Notes: generated by a model from the sequence alone, not told the origin. A DNA stretch of 64,000 bases from Streptomyces sp. Ru73 (GCF_002920575.1 NZ_PQSQ01000033.1:1-64000); one strand, 5' to 3'. Shown: positions 38,810-47,657, counted from the stretch's first letter. Made by a program: numbers and translations.

Positions 38810-41236
38810 ATGAAGATCGAGCTGAAGCCCGATCAGATACCCCAGTTCACCGGCGATCTGACGCAGCTGGACAAGGACCACGCGGCGCTGAAGGCGGACG
38901 CCGGGCACCTCCGCGGTACGGGCTCGGACGTGCACTCCCACTTCCAGGGGCTGTCGGCGTACTACAAGGCGCCGGAGGCGGAGAAGCTGTTCGCCTCGAC
39001 CAAGCCGGTCAAGGACCGTGCCGACGCCTTCGCCGGTGACCTGGAGACGGTCGCCTCGGCGCTGTCCGCGTACGCCGACGAGATCCGCCCGCTGGTGCCG
39101 AAGCTCGCCAGGCTGAAGACCGAGGCACAGGACTTCATCCGGGACCACAAGGACGACGAGGACGGCGACTACGACGGCGACCTGATCGCCGAGCACAACC
39201 GCATCCTCAACGACATCACCGCCACCGTCGCCGCCTTCTGGGCCGCCGAGCGCACCTGCCACAACAAGATCACCGCGCTGTGGGGCGGCACGCAGATGGT
39301 GGCCGGGGACGGCTCGGGCAAGGAGAACCAGTACGGCTTCTCCGCCGACGACATGGAGAAGTCCAAGGAACTCCCGTGGGGCGAGCCGGTGGAGGAGAAG
39401 CACCACTGGTGGGAGATCGGTTACTGGCTGAAGTCCTTCTTCTGGGACGGCCTGATCGTCGACGGGATCTGGGGCACGATCAAGGGGCTGGGCACGCTGC
39501 TCGGCTTCAACGGCTGGGAGGCCGCCGGCCGGGCGTGGAAGGGCCTGGGGCAGCTGATCACCGGCCTGGCGATCAGCGTCGTACCGGGTGTGAACGTGGC
39601 CTTCTGGTCGCAGCCGGACGACCAGCTGCCGTCCTGGCTGCGGGACTCGCGTACGGCGATGAAGGAGACCGGCAAGGCGCTGGTCGCCTGGGACCAGTGG
39701 GGCGAGAACCCGGGGCGGGCGGCCGGTGCGGTCACCTTCAACGTGCTCACCACGGTCTTCACCGGCGGCGCGGGGGCCGCGGCGGCGGGTGCCGGCCGGG
39801 CGGGCGCGGTGGCCAGGGCGCTGTCCGCGGCGGGCCGGGCCGGCCGGCTCATCGACCCCATGACGTACGTGGGCAGGGCGGCCGGGGCCGGCCTGTCCCG
39901 GATCGGCGACGCCGTCCGGGGTCTGCGGGGCGCCGGCCGGGTGGAGGTGCCGGACCTGGCGGCGGACGCGGCACGGCTGCCGGACGACGCCACCCGGCTG
40001 CCGACCGGGCCCGGCGAGCCGGTCCGGTACTTCGACGGCGAGGGCCGGCTGCTGGACGCGCACGGCAACGTCCTCCACGAGGCGGCCGACGCACCCAGGG
40101 AGCGCGTACCGGACGTCCGCCCGGCCTCGGCGGACGCCGTGCCGGAGGCCGCGCCCCCGGCCCGTGAGCCCGCACTCGTCGGCGCGGGCACCCACGCGGC
40201 CGACGCCACCCCGCCCGCCGGGGGCGGCCACACCCCGCCCCCGGCCGACGGCTTCGTGGGCGACGGGACGCGGGCCCCTGAGGGCGGCGCGGGGTCGCCG
40301 CACGAGGGCGGTGCGGGGGCGCCGCACGAAGGTGGCGCGGAGTCGCCGCACGACGGTGCTGCGGGGGCGGCACACGAGGGTGCTGCGGGGGCGTCGCATG
40401 AGGGCAGCGTGGGGTCGCCGCACGAAGGTGACGGCGCGCGGCCGCACGAAGGCGGTGCGGGGTCGCCGCACGAGGGCGATGCCGTGCGGCCCCACGAGGG
40501 CGGTGCCGGGGAGCCGCACGAAGGTGACGCGCCGCCGCATGGCCATGGGGGCGGGCCCGACGGGGACGGCCGTCCGGCCGACGGTGCTGACGGCACGGAC
40601 GGTGCGTCCGGGGGCGATGCCGGAGCGTCGGAGCCGGGTGGGCTGCCGCCGAAGGGGACCGGGGGCGACGACCCCGAGGTCATCCGGCAGGACGACGACT
40701 TCGGCGCCACGCACAACACCTTCGGACTGCGGAAATCCCGCTTCGACCCGGACATCGGCATCGTCCCGGCCAAGCCCGACGGCACCATCACCCCCCTGGA
40801 GCACGTCCTGGGCGGCGCCAACAAGGACGCCAAGGAGGCCAGCCAGTTCACGTCGTTCGCCCCGCGGGACGGCACCGGCAAGGTGTACGGCGCGCACGAA
40901 GTGAGCGTCGACTACCGGCGCCTTCAGGCGGACATCGACGCCGGACGGGTACGGGACGTGGAGATCTGGCGCCCCGAGCGGATCCAGCAGGACATCGCCG
41001 GGGAGATCAACAAGGCCGCCGGCAAGGAGGTCGACGTACCGGCCGACCTGAAGCCCTCCGACACCGACGCGGTGACCCGGTTCGTGAAGGAGCTGGGCCT
41101 CAGCAAGAGCAAGACCAGCAAGGTGCAGAGGCGCGTGATGGCGCTCCTCAATACGCGCCGTGATGGAGAATGGCTGATCAGCGGCATCGTGCCCAAGGAG
41201 TACGTCAAGGGGCCCTACCCCACCGCCCGGACGTGA
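38810..41236 (+). CDS. Probable secreted polymorphic toxin (WXG100-like N-terminus, repeat linker, C-terminal toxin domain)
   Basis: 808 residues in three parts. Residues 1-110 are a helical hairpin (ALKADAGHLRGTGSDVHSHF, YKAPEAEKLFASTKPVKDRA) like WXG100/LXG secretion domains. Residues 200-330 are Trp/Gly-rich, with hydrophobic stretches (GLGQLITGLAISVVPGVNVA) resembling pre-toxin domains. Residues 485-575 are about ten PHEGGAG-type repeats. Residues 630-808 form a separate C-terminal domain with QFTSFAPRDGTGKVYGAHE and a terminal GEWLISGIVPKEYV. The FTS segment followed by an E.LI.G..P element recalls ADP-ribosyltransferase toxins, but the assignment is tentative. A likely immunity gene follows after 61 bases. 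ATG start with GGGGGC eight bases upstream. No T7SS machinery is in the window. Confidence 0.75.
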   Translation: MKIELKPDQIPQFTGDLTQLDKDHAALKADAGHLRGTGSDVHSHFQGLSAYYKAPEAEKLFASTKPVKDRADAFAGDLETVASALSAYADEIRPLVPKLARLKTEAQDFIRDHKDDEDGDYDGDLIAEHNRILNDITATVAAFWAAERTCHNKITALWGGTQMVAGDGSGKENQYGFSADDMEKSKELPWGEPVEEKHHWWEIGYWLKSFFWDGLIVDGIWGTIKGLGTLLGFNGWEAAGRAWKGLGQLITGLAISVVPGVNVAFWSQPDDQLPSWLRDSRTAMKETGKALVAWDQWGENPGRAAGAVTFNVLTTVFTGGAGAAAAGAGRAGAVARALSAAGRAGRLIDPMTYVGRAAGAGLSRIGDAVRGLRGAGRVEVPDLAADAARLPDDATRLPTGPGEPVRYFDGEGRLLDAHGNVLHEAADAPRERVPDVRPASADAVPEAAPPAREPALVGAGTHAADATPPAGGGHTPPPADGFVGDGTRAPEGGAGSPHEGGAGAPHEGGAESPHDGAAGAAHEGAAGASHEGSVGSPHEGDGARPHEGGAGSPHEGDAVRPHEGGAGEPHEGDAPPHGHGGGPDGDGRPADGADGTDGASGGDAGASEPGGLPPKGTGGDDPEVIRQDDDFGATHNTFGLRKSRFDPDIGIVPAKPDGTITPLEHVLGGANKDAKEASQFTSFAPRDGTGKVYGAHEVSVDYRRLQADIDAGRVRDVEIWRPERIQQDIAGEINKAAGKEVDVPADLKPSDTDAVTRFVKELGLSKSKTSKVQRRVMALLNTRRDGEWLISGIVPKEYVKGPYPTART
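40267..40545 (+). repeat. Coding tandem repeats encoding PHEGGAG units
   Basis: About ten units of 27-30 bp with the core TCGCCGCACGA(A/G)GG encode the linker of the toxin-like protein. Such length-variable repeats commonly separate delivery and toxin domains and give recombination points for swapping toxin tips. Confidence 0.8.
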
Positions 41237-41297
41237 GGCCATGCCCGCCCCGCGCACGGCCGCAGCACCCGAGAGCAGTACAGGAGCAGAGCACCGA

Positions 41298-41984
41298 ATG
41301 GCCGACAGCACGCGTTCCGGGGAGCCCGGCGAGCGGATCGTGAGGCTCCTCTTCACCGACTTCGACGGTGACCGCGCCGACCCCGACGACGTCATCAGCG
41401 ACGGACTCGACGGCGGCTACGCGGACCGCACCGAAGCCCTGACCGAGGTGCTGGGCGACCGGAACGAAGGACCGTACGAGCGCTTCCTCGCCTGCCTCGC
41501 GCTGACCAGGTGGGGCGACGCGGCCGGCTATGCGGCCGTCGCCGGAGCGGCGGCGGCCCCGGAGGCGGTGGACTGGCGCGGGGCCTCGTACGACAGGCTG
41601 CACGCCCAGGACGACACCTTCGGGCTGCTGGCCGAGGCGGTGGGCGAGAGCGCCGACATGGTCGACGAGCGCGGCACACGGGACGAGCGGGTGCGCGCCG
41701 CGCAGGCGCTGCTGGCCGTCGCCGACCGCGTCCAGTTCGACCGGCGGGTCAGCGCCCTGCTCCGCGCCGACCTGATGGCCGCGTGCCTGCCCGCCTTGCG
41801 GGACGCGGTGGACCGCGGCGTCCGGCGGCTCGCGGAGCGCGAGCGGCTCGGTTTCGACCTCGGGCTGCAGCTGGCCCTGATGATCGCCGCGGCCCGCGCC
41901 TACGACGCGCCGTGGGCCGCCGACGCCGAGGCGCGCCTGACGGCGGCCGAACCGGGCGAGCGCGCCCTGCGGGAACTGCGGTAA
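41298..41984 (+). CDS. Candidate immunity protein to the preceding toxin
   Basis: About 228 residues, acidic, all-helical in appearance (FLACLALTRWGDAAGYAAVAGAA, ERVRAAQALLAVADRVQF), without membrane segments or catalytic motifs; possibly HEAT-like. It starts 61 bases behind the toxin-like gene in the same direction, the classic place of an immunity gene, and acidity is usual for inhibitors of nucleotide-handling toxins. AGGAG lies 11 bases before ATG 41298; ATG 41241 would add 19 residues. The immunity role is inference from context. Confidence 0.6.
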   Translation: MADSTRSGEPGERIVRLLFTDFDGDRADPDDVISDGLDGGYADRTEALTEVLGDRNEGPYERFLACLALTRWGDAAGYAAVAGAAAAPEAVDWRGASYDRLHAQDDTFGLLAEAVGESADMVDERGTRDERVRAAQALLAVADRVQFDRRVSALLRADLMAACLPALRDAVDRGVRRLAERERLGFDLGLQLALMIAAARAYDAPWAADAEARLTAAEPGERALRELR

Positions 41985-42338
41985 CGCGCACCGCGGTAAC
42001 AGGGTGACTGCGGCAGCGCGCACCGCAGGAATTGAGGTGACTGCGGGGCGCGTGAAGCATGCGCCCGGCGCGCGGCCATGGGCATGTGCTCGGTGCGCGG
42101 CCATGGGCATGTGCTCGGTGCGCGGCCGTGGGCATGTGTCCGGCGCGCGGCCGTGGGGCTGCGCGGTGCGGGCCCCGGACCTGAAGGCGACCCGTTCGCG
42201 ATGCGTGCCGCGCCCGGGGATGACCCGTCCGGCCCCCGACCGGTCGCCGTGCCGCGTCCCGGCGGACACCCTGGGACGGCGGTGCTGACGGGCGCGTGAA
42301 CAGGCACGGGAAGCGGCGCGGGAAAGAGGCCGGTACGG
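41985..42338. other. Intergenic region with tandem repeats
   Basis: 354 bases between the immunity candidate and the PP2C gene, largely occupied by a 25-bp tandem array (42070-42168). No supported gene. Confidence 0.5.
42070..42168. repeat. 25-bp tandem repeat, 3.9 copies
   Basis: Copies at 42070-42094, 42095-42119 and 42120-42144, plus a truncated one, share the core GCGCGGCCATGGGCATGTG. The first two are identical. No palindrome of CRISPR type and no unique spacers. Confidence 0.85.
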
Positions 42339-43475
42339 ATGGGGCGAGGCGGGACGGGCATGCCGGGAGAGCGGGAACGGCAGGCCCGGCGGGACGGGCT
42401 GCCGCGGTTCGGCCGCCGGCTGGTCTGCTGGCTGCCCGGCGTGTTCCTGGTCGGCGGCCTCGCCTTCGACCTGCTGACCCCGACGCAGTACACCGCGGCG
42501 CCCTTCTTCTCGGCGGCTCCGCTGGTGGCCGCTCCGCTGTACTCCCTGCGCCTCACCGCCCTGACCGCCGGTCTGTCCGTACTGGCCGAGCTCGGGGTGG
42601 TCGCCTTCCACGGCCGGAACGGCGGCTACGCGTCGTACACCGAGGCGGTGACCGTCCTGGTCGTCGCCGTCCTCGCGCTCGCCATCAACCGGGTCGTACG
42701 GATGAGCGATGCCCGGCTCGCCTCCGTGCGGGACGTGGCGGAGGCGGCCCAGCGGGCCGTGCTGCCGCTGCCGCCGGACCGCATCAGCGGCCTGGACGTG
42801 GCGGCGCGGTACGAAGCGGCGCAGGCGGACGCCCGTATCGGGGGCGATCTGTACGCCGTGCAGGACACCCCGCACGGCGTACGGCTGATCGTCGGCGACG
42901 TACGGGGCAAGGGCCTGGAGGCGGTGGAGGCCGCCGTGATCGTCATCGGTGCCTTCCGGGAGGCCGCCGAGCAGGAGTCCACGCTGGAGGCGGTCGCCGG
43001 ACGGCTGGAACGGGCGCTGCAGCGCGAGGGCAGCCGGCGGGAGGGGCTGGACCAGTTCGAGGGGTTCACCACGGCCGTGCTCGCCGAGGTGCCGTCCGAG
43101 GAGCGCGGGGTGCTGCGGGTGCTGAACCGCGGCCATCCGGCGCCGCTGCTGCTGTGCGCGGACGGCACGCTGCACACGCTGGAGCCGCGCACCCCGGCGC
43201 TGCCGCTCGGGATGAGCGAGGTCGCGGGCTGGCCGGACCGGGCGGACGAGTCCCCGTTCCCGCCCGGCGCGACGCTGCTGCTGTTCACCGACGGGGTGAC
43301 CGAGGCGCGGAACACCGCCGGCGCGTTCTACGAGCCGGCCGTCCGGCTCACCGGGCGGACGTTCACCGGCCCCGACGCGCTCCTGGACGCCCTCGTGGAC
43401 GACGTCGCGCGGCACACGGGAGGCAACACGGCGGACGACATGGCCCTCCTGGCACTCCGCAGACCGGAGGGCTGA
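42339..43475 (+). CDS. SpoIIE/RsbU-type PP2C serine phosphatase, membrane-bound
   Basis: 378 residues. Residues 28-120 form several membrane helices (LVCWLPGVFLVGGLAFDLL, VTVLVVAVLALAI). Residues 130-375 are a PP2C-like SpoIIE domain: GGDLYAV with Asp170, VGDVRGKGLEA with Asp187, TDGVTEARN and the C-terminal DDMALLAL keep the metal ligands. Such phosphatases dephosphorylate anti-anti-sigma factors and so release sigma factors, often under envelope or osmotic stress. No anti-sigma gene is adjacent. ATG 42339 has AAAGAGG 12 bases upstream; ATG 42360 is an alternative. Confidence 0.88.
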   Translation: MGRGGTGMPGERERQARRDGLPRFGRRLVCWLPGVFLVGGLAFDLLTPTQYTAAPFFSAAPLVAAPLYSLRLTALTAGLSVLAELGVVAFHGRNGGYASYTEAVTVLVVAVLALAINRVVRMSDARLASVRDVAEAAQRAVLPLPPDRISGLDVAARYEAAQADARIGGDLYAVQDTPHGVRLIVGDVRGKGLEAVEAAVIVIGAFREAAEQESTLEAVAGRLERALQREGSRREGLDQFEGFTTAVLAEVPSEERGVLRVLNRGHPAPLLLCADGTLHTLEPRTPALPLGMSEVAGWPDRADESPFPPGATLLLFTDGVTEARNTAGAFYEPAVRLTGRTFTGPDALLDALVDDVARHTGGNTADDMALLALRRPEG

Positions 43476-43589
43476 GGCCGCGGCCCCGCCTGATGGGCGC
43501 GCCCCGGCTCAGTACTCCCGTGGCCCCGAGACCTGCCGCCCGGCCTCCCTCTGTCTCTGCCCCCGCTCCCGCTCCCCCCCCCGCTCTTG

Positions 43590-44699
43590 CTACTGCTCCT
43601 GGTCCCGCCCCCGGGGCTCCGCCAGCCACTCCACGCTGCGCCCGCGCCGCCCCGTGAAGGCCACCGGCCGGCCGTCGACGGCGAGGGTGAGCCGGTACGG
43701 ATCGGCGGGCCGCGGTCCCGGCAGCCACGGCAGTACGTCGTGGTGCTCCAGGGAGACCCAGTGCCCGGGCCGGTCCGCCAGCAGCGACCGCACGACCCGT
43801 ACGAACTCCTCCCGCCGCTCCAGAGGAAGGCGGCCCAGCGCATCGGTGTGGAAGACGACCAGCGTCGCCTCGCGCGGCGCCCGTGCGGCCAGTGCCGGGA
43901 GCTCGTCCAGCAGGTCGCCGCGTACGAGGGAGGCCGGTGGCGCTCCGCGCACGGCCTCGAGGGCCGATCCAACGCCCGGTCCGACCCCCGGTCCGCCGCC
44001 CGCCCCGGCGCCCGGTCCGACACCGCCTTCGGCACCCGTACCGCTTCCGGCATCCGTACCGCTTCCGGCCTCCGGCCAGTCCAGGGCCCGGAGCCAGCGG
44101 ACGTCGTCCGGATCGGCCGCGTCCAGGGGGTCGGGCCCGATCCCGGCCCGCCAGACGATCCGCGGCGGCGCCGCCGGCACCGGCGTGCCCGGGGACGTAC
44201 GGCACGGAAGGACCACCGGGCTGCCCGGGCCACCGGTCTCGGGCCCGCCGTCGTACCGGTAGCGGTACCGGTCCGGGTACAGGCACAGCCCGGCCGACGC
44301 GCCGGCCTCCAGGAGCGCGAGCGGCTGGGGGAGACCGGCGAGGAGCGGGAGGAGCGCGGCGCACCGCGCGGGCTCGTCGTATTCGGCGGACCGCCGCGTC
44401 AGGACGTCGCGTACGTCGTCCCAGTGCCGGATGGTCCACTCGCGCCAGGTGCGGTACGCGAAGTCGCCGCGCGGCCCCTGTGCGGCGTGCGGGCCGTCGA
44501 GGTAGCGGACGGCGGCGAGCAGGAGGCCGGGCTGCCGCTTGTCGCCGGGCGGCAGCGAGGCGCCGAGGAAGTCGCAGAACTCCGGGTCCCGACTGATCCG
44601 GGCGGTCAGCTCCTCATGGGCGTCCGACTCGCCCCGGGCCTGCTGCCACGAGAAGTCCGCGTACCGATCCGCCACTGCCTGCGCGCTGTTGACGACCAT
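43590..44699 (-). CDS. DUF2332 family protein
   Basis: 369 residues. It has the actinobacterial DUF2332 features: an N-terminal YADFSWQQARGESDAHEELTARI-like segment, then DPEFCDFLGASLPPGDKRQP, LLEAGASAGLCLYPDRYRYRY and, at the end, VVFHTDALGRLPLERREEF. The function is unknown; the LLEAGASAG loop recalls an S-adenosylmethionine-type Rossmann site. A low-complexity insert of Gly/Ala (about residues 222-255) is probably strain-specific. It is convergent with the PP2C gene. Confidence 0.85.
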   Translation of the reverse strand: MVVNSAQAVADRYADFSWQQARGESDAHEELTARISRDPEFCDFLGASLPPGDKRQPGLLLAAVRYLDGPHAAQGPRGDFAYRTWREWTIRHWDDVRDVLTRRSAEYDEPARCAALLPLLAGLPQPLALLEAGASAGLCLYPDRYRYRYDGGPETGGPGSPVVLPCRTSPGTPVPAAPPRIVWRAGIGPDPLDAADPDDVRWLRALDWPEAGSGTDAGSGTGAEGGVGPGAGAGGGPGVGPGVGSALEAVRGAPPASLVRGDLLDELPALAARAPREATLVVFHTDALGRLPLERREEFVRVVRSLLADRPGHWVSLEHHDVLPWLPGPRPADPYRLTLAVDGRPVAFTGRRGRSVEWLAEPRGRDQEQ

Positions 44700-44950
44700 G
44701 ATCAGACGCTACTGCTCTCACTGTCCGTAATTGCTACGCACCCCTCCGCATAACAACTGACAAACGATCAGCCCGGTACGGGTTTCCGATGCTCGGTCAA
44801 CTCGCCCGTATTTGCCCACGGGTGGACGCATAAGTCCTGGTCAAAGCGCGTACGGATTCCGGGGAACGCTTGGAATCCGGCCGCCCCGTCTATTACTGTC
44901 CGATAACGCAGCGCGGTCGTTTCAGCCGTCGCAAGTGGCGGCACCGCGCG
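44700..44950 (+). promoter_or_regulatory. Promoter region of the riboswitch-controlled M23 gene
   Basis: About 250 bases without a gene, AT-richer than average. TATTAC (near 44892) and GATAAC (near 44903) are candidate -10 boxes for the riboswitch transcript; I cannot decide between them. Confidence 0.4.
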
Positions 44951-45100
44951 CCGACGCCGAATCCCAACAGCGCACTTCAGTACCGCACCACCTGCCAAGG
45001 GAACCGGGGAACCACCACCTTGGGGTGAATCGGGCGACTCCTCGGAGCCGCCCGTAGGAGACCTTCCTGCTCCGAACCCGTCAGCTAACCCGGTAGGCGA
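44951..45100 (+). ncRNA. c-di-AMP riboswitch (ydaO/yuaA type)
   Basis: The conserved blocks of the class appear in order: CCGAATCCCAACAG, GGGAACCGGGGAACCACC, TTGGGGTGAATCGG, then a variable stem and TCCGAACCCGTCAGCTAACC followed by GGTAGGCGAGAAGG. These are the sequences that bind two c-di-AMP molecules, with high c-di-AMP switching expression off. In Streptomyces the class sits before resuscitation-promoting factors and other wall hydrolases. Here the M23 gene starts 25 bases downstream. Its edges are approximate. Confidence 0.9.
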
Positions 45101-45125
45101 GAAGGAAGGAAAGGAGTGCGCCCTC

Positions 45126-46586
45126 GTGGCGTCCAACAAGCCTGCCCCCGACCCGTCCCGCCGGACCGCGTACGAGCCCTTTACGGCGCCCGAGCCCCGC
45201 ACGGCGCGAGAACCCCTCACGACCCACGAGGGCGCGGCCTACGACCCGTACGCCTACGCGGGCCACGAGGCGCCCGGCACGCACGCCGATGCGTCGTTCA
45301 CCGGTACCGCGCCCCGCGCCGCCGCCCCGTTCCCCACCGTTTCCACCGCTTCGGACACCGCGAGCTTCGCTGCCGTGTCCGACACCGCGTCGTTCCCCGC
45401 TGTGTCCGAGACCGCGTCGTTCCCGGCCGTGTCCGACACGGCCGTCTTTCCCGCCGCGGGCGGTGCCGGGGCCGGTGATGCCGACACGTTCCACGGCGGC
45501 GGCCTTCCGCACGCGGACCTCTCCCACGGCGGCGCCGCGCACGCCGGCATCGCCCAAGCCGGCCGCGCGCACGAGGGCCTGAGCGACGGTCAGGACGACG
45601 GACCGTGGGAGGAGTGGAACCCCACGGAGGAGTCCGTACGCCCGGTGCGCGGCCGGCACCGCGTGGCCAAGCAGCGCGGCGGACTCGCCCGCAGCAGCAC
45701 GGTCCTGGGCGTCGGCGTGATGGCGGCGGTCGGCGCGGGCGGCATCGCCACCGCGCAGGGCAAGCCGCAGGTCTCCATATCCATGCCCGACCTGGGCGGC
45801 ATGGCCGAGCACGTGTCCGAGAAGCTCCCGGCGGCCGAATCCCTGCCGGGCATCGGCGAGCTGGTCTCCCACGACTCCGCCGACGCGGCGGACGCGCAGG
45901 GCGGACCGCTCACCCGGGCCGCCGGCGCCGAGCAGGCCCAGGGCGGGGGCGAGGCACTCCGCGCCCGCATCCTGGAACAGGCCGAGCAGGCCCAGCACTC
46001 CGCCGACCAGGAGGCCGGCGAGGCGGCCGAACGGGCCGCCGTGGCACGGGCGGAGAAGGCCGCGGCCGAGCGCCGGGAGCAGGCCGAGACCGACAAGAAG
46101 AAGGCCGAAGCCAAGGCCAAGGCCGAGGCCGAGGAGGCCGCGCGCAAGAAGGCGGCGGCCGAGCGCGCCGCCAAGCTCGCCGAACTGGCCAAGAGTTACA
46201 CCCTGCCCGTCTCCTCCTTCACCCTCACCGCCACCTTCGGGCAGGCCGGCGACCGCTGGGCCGCCGACCACACCGGCCTGGACTTCGCCGCCCCGACGGG
46301 CACCCCGGCCAAGGCCGTGCACAGCGGCACGATCACACAGGCCGGCTGGGCGGGTTCGTACGGCTACCGCATCGTCGTCACGCTCGACGACGGCACCGAG
46401 CTCTGGTACTGCCACCTCTCCTCGATGGTGAAGACCTCGGGCAAGGTGAACACCGGCGACGTCATCGGCCGGGTCGGCGCCACGGGCAACGTCACGGGCC
46501 CCCACCTCCACCTGGAGGTCCGCCCCAGCCCGGACTCCCCGATCGACCCGATGCCCTGGCTCCGCGATCACGGCCTGAAGGTCTGA
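45126..46586 (+). CDS. M23 (LytM) family peptidoglycan endopeptidase under c-di-AMP control
   Basis: 486 residues. Residues 1-185 are a cytoplasmic-looking, low-complexity tail with about four SDTASFPAV-type repeats. A signal/membrane helix lies at about 190-210 (STVLGVGVMAAVGAGGIA). A charged coiled coil spans about 270-350 (AEKAAAERREQAETDKKKAEAK). The M23 domain is at about 360-475, with zinc ligands near His382, Asp386 and His461 and catalytic His459 in GPHLHLEV. It cuts peptide cross-links of peptidoglycan outside the cell. GTG start with GGAG about ten bases upstream, right behind the riboswitch, which ties wall cutting to osmotic or developmental c-di-AMP signals. Confidence 0.93.
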   Translation: MASNKPAPDPSRRTAYEPFTAPEPRTAREPLTTHEGAAYDPYAYAGHEAPGTHADASFTGTAPRAAAPFPTVSTASDTASFAAVSDTASFPAVSETASFPAVSDTAVFPAAGGAGAGDADTFHGGGLPHADLSHGGAAHAGIAQAGRAHEGLSDGQDDGPWEEWNPTEESVRPVRGRHRVAKQRGGLARSSTVLGVGVMAAVGAGGIATAQGKPQVSISMPDLGGMAEHVSEKLPAAESLPGIGELVSHDSADAADAQGGPLTRAAGAEQAQGGGEALRARILEQAEQAQHSADQEAGEAAERAAVARAEKAAAERREQAETDKKKAEAKAKAEAEEAARKKAAAERAAKLAELAKSYTLPVSSFTLTATFGQAGDRWAADHTGLDFAAPTGTPAKAVHSGTITQAGWAGSYGYRIVVTLDDGTELWYCHLSSMVKTSGKVNTGDVIGRVGATGNVTGPHLHLEVRPSPDSPIDPMPWLRDHGLKV

Positions 46587-46983
46587 GTTCGGCCGATCCG
46601 CCGCCCGCGGGCTTCCGGCCGCCCGCCCCGGGCACTTGTCTGCCGTTGCCGCCGCCTCGTGCGCCCCGGCCCCTGCGGGGGCGCACACAGCAGGAGGGGA
46701 GAGGCGGTGGCCGACGGCCGGGTCTCCGCGTGCACGGGCCGCCGGCCCTCCGTACGCGGACCCGCACACTCCGGCGGCCCCGATGCCCCACACATCGGGG
46801 CCGTCGGCCTTTCATGTGGCTGGGGAAGGGGCATTCGCGCCCTACGAGAGGCAGGGGGCGGTCCGCCCGCGCAGAATGGAAGACCCCGTCACCGCACTCG
46901 GGGCGGCCCCGCCATCGTGCCCGGGGCGGTACGGCCATCGCGCCTGGGCGGCACGGCCCCGGCGCCGAGCGAAGGACGGCCCC
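46587..46983. other. Intergenic region behind the M23 gene
   Basis: 397 bases. It holds a hairpin terminator at 46776-46802 and, near 46871, a CAGAAT box that may be the promoter of the VOC gene. No supported gene. Confidence 0.45.
46776..46802 (+). terminator. Hairpin terminator behind the M23 gene
   Basis: GGCCCCGATG and CATCGGGGCC form a perfect 10-bp stem around CCCCACA, about 190 bases behind the stop codon. Confidence 0.65.
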
Positions 46984-47415
46984 GTGGAGTGGACCCTCGA
47001 AGTCATCACCGTCCCCGTCACCGACCTGGACCGCGCGAAGGCGTTCTACGCGGAGCGGTGCGGCTTCACGGTCGACGTCGACGCAAAGGTCCGCGAGGGC
47101 GTACGGATCATCCAGCTGACCCCGCCCGGCTCCCGCTGCTCGATCGCGCTCATCCAGGGCATGCCCGCCGCTCCCGGCCAGGCCGGCATGGCGCCGGGCG
47201 CGCTCCAGGGCCTCCAGCTGTGCGTGGTGGACATCGAGGCGGCCCGCGCCGAACTGCTCGGGCGCGGCGTCGACGTCGGCCCCGTCCAGCACCTCGGCGC
47301 GGACGGCTGGACCGAGGGCCGCGGCGAGACCTGGAACTCGTTCCTGTTCTTCAAGGACCCCGACGGCAACGGCTGGACGGTCCAGGAGGCCCCGGCCCCA
47401 CTGAGCGCCCGTTAG
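46984..47415 (+). CDS. VOC/glyoxalase-fold protein
   Basis: 143 residues, a single vicinal-oxygen-chelate unit. TLEVITVPVTDLDRAKAFYAE starts the first beta-alpha-beta-beta-beta module. LQLCVVDIEAARAELLGRGV and FLFFKDPDGNGWTVQE form the second, with a terminal acidic residue of the metal-site type. Members act as lyases, dioxygenases or antibiotic-binding proteins; the role here is unknown. GTG with GAAGGA eight bases upstream. A 20-bp repeat array begins two bases after the stop. Confidence 0.87.
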   Translation: MEWTLEVITVPVTDLDRAKAFYAERCGFTVDVDAKVREGVRIIQLTPPGSRCSIALIQGMPAAPGQAGMAPGALQGLQLCVVDIEAARAELLGRGVDVGPVQHLGADGWTEGRGETWNSFLFFKDPDGNGWTVQEAPAPLSAR

Positions 47416-47417
47416 CA

Positions 47418-47530
47418 ACCACCAGCGCCTGCTGACAACCACCAGCGCCTGCTCACGACCACCAGCGCCTGCTCACGACCACCAGCGACCGCTAGCGACT
47501 ACTAGCGACCGCTCACGGCCACCATCGCCC
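47418..47530. repeat. 20-bp tandem repeat, about 5.6 copies
   Basis: Units start at 47418, 47438, 47458, 47478, 47498 and 47518, each built on ACCACCAGCGCCTGCTCACG. Units 2 and 3 are identical and divergence grows outwards. A 20-bp period is about two helix turns, so sites would lie on one face of the DNA. The array fills the space between the VOC stop codon and the region ahead of the aldo/keto reductase gene. Confidence 0.9.
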
Positions 47531-47657
47531 CATGGCGACCGTACTGGCCAGGGCGCGGATGGCGCGGCTGGCGCGGATCCGTCCTCCGTTGACCCACCCG
47601 GGTGGGGCACGCAACGGAAACGGAATATCTCCCCGACCCCGCCCGCTGAACGACAAC

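Noticed and set aside
38736..38813. A 25-codon open frame overlapping the toxin start codon
   Set aside because: It could couple translation, but it has no ribosome site of its own and a composition like the surrounding non-coding DNA.
42070..42168. Possible CRISPR array
   Set aside because: Units are directly adjacent with no unique spacers, and there are no cas genes. It is a plain tandem repeat; the same holds for the arrays at 47418 and 32171.
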